Positions 58,990 through 64,000 of a stretch of 64,000 nucleotides of DNA are shown piece after piece. Each line of letters opens with the position of its first letter. Position 1 is the first letter of the stretch. The position numbers and the translations under genes were made by a program. Source of the stretch: Gentiana macrophylla (lineage: Eukaryota; Streptophyta; Magnoliopsida; Gentianales; Gentianaceae); NCBI GenBank assembly GCA_026214975.1, contig CM047806.1:101510239-101574238 (forward strand), in the 5' to 3' direction. The notes below the pieces were generated by a model. That model saw only the letters and a list, made by a program, of their open reading frames with translations. It searched no databases and was not told the DNA's origin.

Positions 58990-59790
58990 GGATTTTTTTT
59001 TAACTCGCTGAGTCTGTCCTGCAGACTTATTTTGATTTTCCCTTGGCAGATTTTCTATTGAGACCGACCTGCGGTTCAGTTCTTCTACTGAGTCCGACCT
59101 GCGGATCAGTTCGTTGGGTCTGTCCTGCAGACTTATTTTTATTTTCCCTTAGCAAATCTTCTACTGAGACCGACCTGCGGTTCAGTTCTTCTATTGAGTC
59201 CGACCTGTGAATCAGTTCGTTGGGTCTGTCCTACAGACTTTTTTGGATTTGCCCTGAGCAAATCTTCTACTGAGACCGACCTGCAGTTCAGTCCTTCTAC
59301 TGAGTCCGACCTGCGGATCAGTTCATTGGGTCTGTCCTGCAGAGTTATTTTGATTTGCCCTTAGCAAATCTTCTATTGAGACCGACCTGCGGTTCAGTTC
59401 GTTGGGTCTGTCGTGCAGACGTATTTTGATTTGCCCTTGGCAAATCTTCAACTGAGACCGACCTGCGGTTCAGTTCTTCTACTGAGTCCGACCTACGGAT
59501 CAGTTCGTTGGGTCTATCGTGTAGACTTATTTTGATTTGCCCTTGGCAAATCTTCTACTTAGACCGACATGCGGTTTAGTTCTTCTACTGAGTCCGACCT
59601 GCGGATCAGTTCGTTGGGTCTGTCGTGCAGACTTATTTTGATTTGACCATGGAAAATTTTTTACTGAGACCGACCTGCGGTTCAGTTCTTCTACTGAGTC
59701 CGACCTGCGGATCAGTTCGTTGGGTCTGTCGTGCAGACTTATTTTGATTTTCCCTTGGAAAATTTCTTCTTGAGACTGACCTACAGCTCA
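58990..59790. repeat. 106-bp composite tandem array in the 3' region of element E
   Basis: The unit has GGGTCTGTCCTGCAGACTTA, TTTGCCCTTGGCAAATCTTC, then two similar sub-units ACTGAGACCGACCTGCGGTT and ACTGAGTCCGACCTGCGGAT. About seven units occur, with some truncated. GTCTGTCCTGCAGAC and TTTGCC..GGCAAA are inverted repeats. Tandem arrays between pol and LTR are known in Tat elements. Confidence 0.9.
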
Positions 59791-59915
59791 GTTACGATCA
59801 AGCAACATAATGACAACGCACATATGCAATAAAACATTTATTCAATATTTGATGCTTGAATACACCTTATTGATAAATCAAAATTATCAATATATAAAAT
59901 AGCCTAGAACATGTC
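59791..59915 (-). other. Short spacer after the pol stop of element E
   Basis: An AT-rich stretch between the tandem array and the end of pol. No feature was recognised. Confidence 0.4.
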
Positions 59916-59984
59916 CTAAACATAAAATTTCCTCAAGTTAGAGGCATTCCAGCTGCGGGGCACAGTTCTGCCATTTGCATCAGC
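59916..59984 (-). pseudogene. Last codons of element E pol, separated by the solo LTR
   Basis: On the - strand the frame reads PRSWNASNLRKFYV and stops at 59916-59918. This is the usual end of Tat/gypsy integrase (WNAxxLRKFY). It joins the integrase piece at 61700-62924 exactly when the solo LTR and one CAATT copy are discounted. Confidence 0.88.
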
Positions 59985-59989
59985 CAATT

Positions 59990-61694
59990 TGTTAGGTGTA
60001 GTGCCCGAAAGACAATTTGTGTAATTGTTTTTAATAATGAATGACATAATTTATCTCACCTTATTACTTGCTTTGTGCTTGTAAAGTAATACACTGCTGC
60101 AAACCCTAAGTATATTTGTATGTAACCACTTAACTCAGTGTATGGATTACACGTGAGGATTGAGTTAGTGGAGATATGCTTAAACTGTTAGTCCGTGGTG
60201 AACTTAATCAGAGTTTAGGGTCTCTTGATCAAAACACCAATAATGCGCCCAGAACACCTTAGGGTGTGATAGTTTTATCCGGACTGTCGGTAGAGGGTAC
60301 CTACGTGGGGCATTTATATATGATGGCATTCATATAGGACTGGACCGATTTAATCTGAATTTCTCGGTATAATTCCGTAATCCCTCAATCTTATTAAATC
60401 ATTAGATGATCATATATGGATAAACCTTAATCCTGAGGTGATCACAGGGTGCTGCTTGTCCCGGGGTAGTGTTTGATGTGTTAATTCACGGTTCACTTTA
60501 ATATGTGTTCCAAGCCACTTCTCATTGGCACTATCTCCGGATGAGTGAGTAGTTACGATTTTCACAGACATGGAATCCATTCCTTCCTGCGGGAAGTAGA
60601 GACAAATCCCTTATTTGTTAGCCCGAAAGTGATCGATCCCGGGAGTTCACATTTGACTAATTAGCTACTAGTCAGATATGTGTGCTAATTGATCATTAGG
60701 GGGGTTAATGGTAAATAAGGATAAGATATTCTGAGTCGGGTTCACGGAGACTTCCAACTCAGAATGGACAGTCTATGGAGGGTTAATCCGTATGTAGTGA
60801 TTATATCAATGGACGCTTATTCACTCTATGGGTTGAGTATAAGTATACATCTATAATCGGTAGAGTTCAGTTTCGGGTTTATGGTGGCGTAATCCCGGAA
60901 TTAATAATTAATGTACTTATTCTATTCGACGAATAATTAATTATTGGAGCTACTGGTTATAGGTCCATGGTCCCCGATGTGGCTTCTGTAATTCGGACTA
61001 GTAATCTTGTTATTTGGGCCTCAGTGATAATTAATTGGCTGGGCTAATTAATTGATATGCATGGATATTATTTAGTTGGGCTAAATAATACACATAAAAG
61101 ACATTTTATGTGGGCTTAATTAACCTAAAAGTGGCGCCTCCTCCTTTATTAATTATCACAAGAATTATTTTTTGTGATGTGGAAAATAAAAGATATTCTT
61201 GTTATATGATTGGTTGGATGACTTGTTATTTGATTTCCTATTGGTCAATACATGTCACAATTAGTCATTAAGGAAAATATCTTTTTATTTTGTTTAATTA
61301 ATTATTTATTTAATTAAAACTTGGAGGCCAAGGATTTACTCTCCTATAAAAGGAGAGTTATTCCAAGGGTAATTCACAAGTGTGAATTTCGACTACCACC
61401 ACTAAAAGGAGAGAAATAATTAGTTTTCTCATCTAGGGTTTTGTAGAAGAAAAACTCTAAGTTTTTCTTGAGTGTTGCATATCAAGGAGGCTTGAGTATC
61501 AAGAAGGGTGTCCACCAATCGCCGTTTGGAGAACACATCGGAAGATCTTGGCTTCTCTTCCTACTATTGGTAACATGATCTTAACCCCCTTGTAGTAGTT
61601 TAAGTCCTTTAATTATGTGTTGTGTCATATAAATCGTGATCCATCCGCTGCGCATAGATCTAACTCGTTTAGATCTAAGAACCTGCATCCTTCA
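59990..61694 (+). mobile_element. Solo Copia-type LTR inserted in the integrase of element E
   Basis: A 1705-bp segment begins TGTTAGGTGTAGTGCCCG and ends CATCCTTCA, flanked by CAATT (59985-59989 and 61695-61699). The start resembles Angela-type Copia LTRs (..TGCCC.A.AGGCAAT). A TATA box CCTATAAAAGGAG lies at 61343-61355. There is no internal domain, so it is a solo LTR left by recombination. Confidence 0.9.
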
Positions 61695-61699
61695 CAATT

Positions 61700-62933
61700 G
61701 ATAGGCTCCTTTCCCATGCACCTTGACAACTTTGTATGGTCCTTCCCAGTTCGGATCAAGTTTCCCCTGGGGCAGTTGTTTGCTCACCTCATTCTTTCTG
61801 AGCACCAGATCTCCTTCTTTAAAGTATGAGTGTTCAACTCGTGAATTGTAATACTGAGAAATTTGTTGTTTGTACGTTGCCATTCTTATGAAGGTTATAT
61901 TACGAGCCTCTTCTAGGTTTTCCTTGGTGTGCCTGAGCTCAGCTAACTGCTAATCTTCTATGTAGAGCGCTGTCCGCAGAGATGATAGGCCGATCTCGGC
62001 CAGAATCACTGATTCGCAACCGTATGCCTGGCTAAAAGGGGTTTCTCCAGTGGCCGAGTTGGGGGTTTTTCTATACGCCCATAATATGTTGGGCAAGTGC
62101 TCGGTCCAACTTTCTTTTTCTTCCTCTAGGCGTTTCTTCAGCCCTATCTTGATCTGCCGGTTGGTCTGTTCGACCTGCCCATTAGCTTGGGGATAGCCGA
62201 CTGAAGTGAAGTGTTGAGTGATGTGTAAACCAATGCACCATTCTTTGACGACCATGTCTTTGAACTGGGTCCCATTGTCTGAAACCAAAGTTTTTGGTAT
62301 TCCGTATCTGCATACTATGTTCTTCCATAGGAATTTCTGTATCTGTTTCCCTGTTATTATAGCCAGTGGTTCGGCCTCAACCCACTTGGTGAAATAATCG
62401 ATTGCTACGATGAGGAATCTGACATTGCCTGGGGCTCTAAAGAGTGGCCCTACTAGATCTACCCCCCACTGGTCAAACGGCCAGGGGGACACCATGGGAA
62501 CCATGTCTTGGGATGGCCGATGTGACAAGTTATTATGCACCTGGCATGATCTGCACTTTTCCACCAACTCCCTGGCATCTTCTAACATTGTTGGCCAATA
62601 ATAACTGAACAGCCTGCATTTCCTTGCAAGGGTCCGAGCTCTAGGATGATTTCCACAAATGCCCAAGTGTATTTCTTTGAGCAGGTAGTTCCCTTCTTCT
62701 TCAGTTACACATCTTAGCCATGGGGCAACATACGACCTACGATAAAGTACTTCTTGGAACAGCGAGTACCTAACTGCTAAGAGCTTCATTTTCCTGGCCT
62801 GAACCTTATCTTGGGGCAAGACATTGTCTCTAAGATACAACACAATCGGATCCATCCACGTACTGGCCTGTCGGATCGGTTCAACTTTCTTCTGTTCGTA
62901 GCTTCTCTCCCATAGTAGCTCCACCAGTACTTT
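61700..62933 (-). pseudogene. Integrase of element E (Tat lineage)
   Basis: The N-terminal zinc domain has HLGICGNHPRARTLARK and CRSCQVHNN (HHCC). The core shows FDQWGVDLVGPL (first aspartate), FTKWVEAEPL, TLVSDNGTQF (second aspartate) and YPQANGQVEQTNRQIK (catalytic glutamate). WAYRKTPNSATGETPF follows. After one TAG (61950-61952) the same frame gives the C-terminal LRKNEV..LPQGKLDPNWEGPYKV domain. All catalytic residues are present. Two in-frame stops (62934 and 61950) and the solo LTR are the only visible defects. Confidence 0.92.
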
Positions 62934-63326
62934 CTATTCTGACAAAAATTTTGATGCCAATTTTGATAAATCATCTGCCCTTCTATTCTCAGCTCGGGGT
63001 ATTTGCACAACCTTGACTTGTCGAAATTTCTCTAGGAGAGTTCTAGTTGTCGCTAGGTATTTCCTCATACGCTTCTTCTTAGCCTCGTACTCCCTATTTA
63101 TATGATTTACAACGAGCTGTGAATCGCCATATACCTGCAGATCATCTACCCCAAGCATACTTGCCAACTTAAGCCCCGTGATCAGAGCTTCGTACTCAGC
63201 TTCATTATTTGTAGCCTTAAAGTCAAACCTTAGGGCATAGGGAAACTCCTCCCCTTTTGGACTGACGAGTAAGAGACCGGACCCTGCTCCAACCATACTT
63301 GATGCCCCATCCACGTACAAGCTCCA
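62934..63326 (-). pseudogene. Archaeal-type RNase H (second RNase H) of element E
   Basis: The domain reads YVDGASSMVGAGSGLLL (first aspartate), ATNNEAEYEALITGL (glutamate), VYGDSQLVVNHIN (third acid) and ENRRADDLSKLAS (last aspartate). All four catalytic acids are visible. A second RNase H of this type between RNase H and integrase defines the Tat lineage of plant gypsy elements. It ends at a TAG (62934-62936). Confidence 0.93.
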
Positions 63327-63654
63327 TTAATGTATCTCTTTGTTCGGCTGAGTGTCCTCTAGACGAAAAGATACTCCTTCAGCCAAGAAATCTGCCAAGG
63401 CCTGTGCTTTGATTGCAGTTCGAGGTCAAAAATCAATGTCATATTCTGCCAGTTCGACCACCCATTTTGCCAATCTTCCGGAGGTTTCAGGTCATCCCAG
63501 TATTTGTCGCAGTGGTTGATCGGTGATCACAGTAATGGGATGAGCCTAGAAGTAAGGTCTCAACTTCCTTGAGGCATGCACCAATGCCAACGCTAATTTT
63601 TCCACGTTCGAATATCTGACCTCTGGTCCGTGGAGCGCTTTACTCACAAAGAAT
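63327..63654 (-). pseudogene. First RNase H of element E, C-terminal part
   Basis: On the - strand: FFVSKALHGPEVRYSNVEK, KLRPYF-stop-AHPI, TDQPLRQILG-stop-PETSGRL, AKWVVELAEYDIDF-stop-PRTA, ADFLAEG. Stops are at 63546, 63492, 63426 and 63327, all in one frame. The piece is cut at 63654 by the next LTR. Confidence 0.87.
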
Positions 63655-64000
63655 TGTTGGACTTATTTTTGAGTTTTAGTGATGAGTGCCAGCTGATTTA
63701 TATCAGCAGACTAGGTTTGATCAAACAAGCACTGTAATAGTCACCGATTTATATCGCCAGATCGATCTATATCGATGGGGTAGATAGGTCGATTAGACTA
63801 GTCAAGAACCTCTTGAAGGCGAAGGTGAGGCTCAAACTCAGTTAATGAAGGCTAAGGGATCAAACTTAGTAATTAAAGTCAAGGATATGGAATCAGAATT
63901 TAGGCAAGTCTTTGATGACCTAAACTGATTACATATACCTTATGAAGAAGGTCTAAGTTCCTTAAGTTGAATGGTGATTGGAACTTAGTTATTTGCAAAA
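63655..64000 (+). mobile_element. Probable start of a Copia (SIRE-like) LTR, running off the window
   Basis: RNase H coding stops abruptly at TGTTGGACTTATTTTTGAG. This resembles the start of the candidate LTR at 21389 and SIRE-type LTRs. The target duplication would be GAATT (63650-63654). The other end is outside the window. Confidence 0.45.

Larger units (their letters stand above)
55616..63654 (-). mobile_element. Tat-lineage Ty3/gypsy element E, 5' end cut, with antisense gene
   Basis: On the - strand it has RNase H, a second archaeal-type RNase H, integrase, pol stop, tandem repeats, an antisense gene, PPT and 3' LTR. The second RNase H marks the Tat lineage. The pol frame from 63654 to 61695 is unbroken by indels and is closed only by six nonsense codons. 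A solo LTR (59990-61694) interrupts the integrase end. The RT and the 5' LTR are not seen, because another LTR starts at 63655. An antisense ORF between pol and the 3' LTR is known for some Tat elements such as Grande. Confidence 0.85.

Noticed and set aside
61617..61829. Open frame crossing the solo LTR end into integrase on the + strand
   Set aside because: It is antisense to the recognised integrase and spans the insertion junction, so it is a shadow frame.

Overview
This window looks like repeat-dense plant nuclear DNA, most likely from a eudicot. I cannot name the species. Almost everything recognisable is a transposable element, many nested in one another. I found no intact host gene, rRNA or functional tRNA. 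The evidence for a plant is: Athila-like and Tat-like Ty3/gypsy elements with Asp-tRNA-type primer sites, a plant L1-type LINE with a fused RNase H, Copia LTRs, Helitron-like termini, and long (TA)n tracts.

Layout. (1) 1-20258: a LINE (ORF2 C-terminus plus RNase H) is split by element A (1302-19172, + strand, 5-bp duplication GTTTT). A is a coding-poor LTR element made largely of five tandem arrays. It is itself split by element B (5405-17361, + strand, duplication CCGAC), a degenerate Athila-like gag-pol element. (2) 20259-24670: unclassified LTR-like sequence, then a candidate solo Copia LTR (21389-24665, duplication ATTGG). (3) 24671-47103: the 3' end of a Copia pol gene, split by element C (25196-39376, - strand, duplication ACTTC; Athila-like with gag, pol and an extra ORF) and by element D (39534-46965, + strand, duplication GGATG; LTRs around a non-coding core). 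(4) 47104-55615: microsatellites and a cluster of non-autonomous Helitron-like units, including a G-rich minisatellite and a SINE-like fragment. (5) 55616-63654: element E, a - strand Tat-lineage gypsy element. It has an archaeal-type RNase H, an integrase interrupted by a solo LTR (59990-61694, duplication CAATT), a tandem-repeat 3' region, and an antisense spliced gene on the + strand. (6) 63655-64000: probably the start of another Copia LTR.

How the parts relate. B, C and D share an Asp-type primer site, a hairpin beside the terminal polypurine tract, and a second internal polypurine tract about 1 kb upstream. This suggests one Athila-like group with autonomous-type (B, C) and non-autonomous (D) members. 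C keeps a third ORF with its own TATA box and 5'-leader intron, which B lacks. E carries its own antisense transcription unit.

The least expected signals are: two different decay signatures (CAG/CTG-centred differences between the LTRs of B, C and D, against pure nonsense decay in E); GC-rich palindrome clusters beside the promoters of C and D; and the duplicated polypurine tracts. All coordinates and alignments were made by eye. Family assignments rest on recognised motifs, not on database searches.
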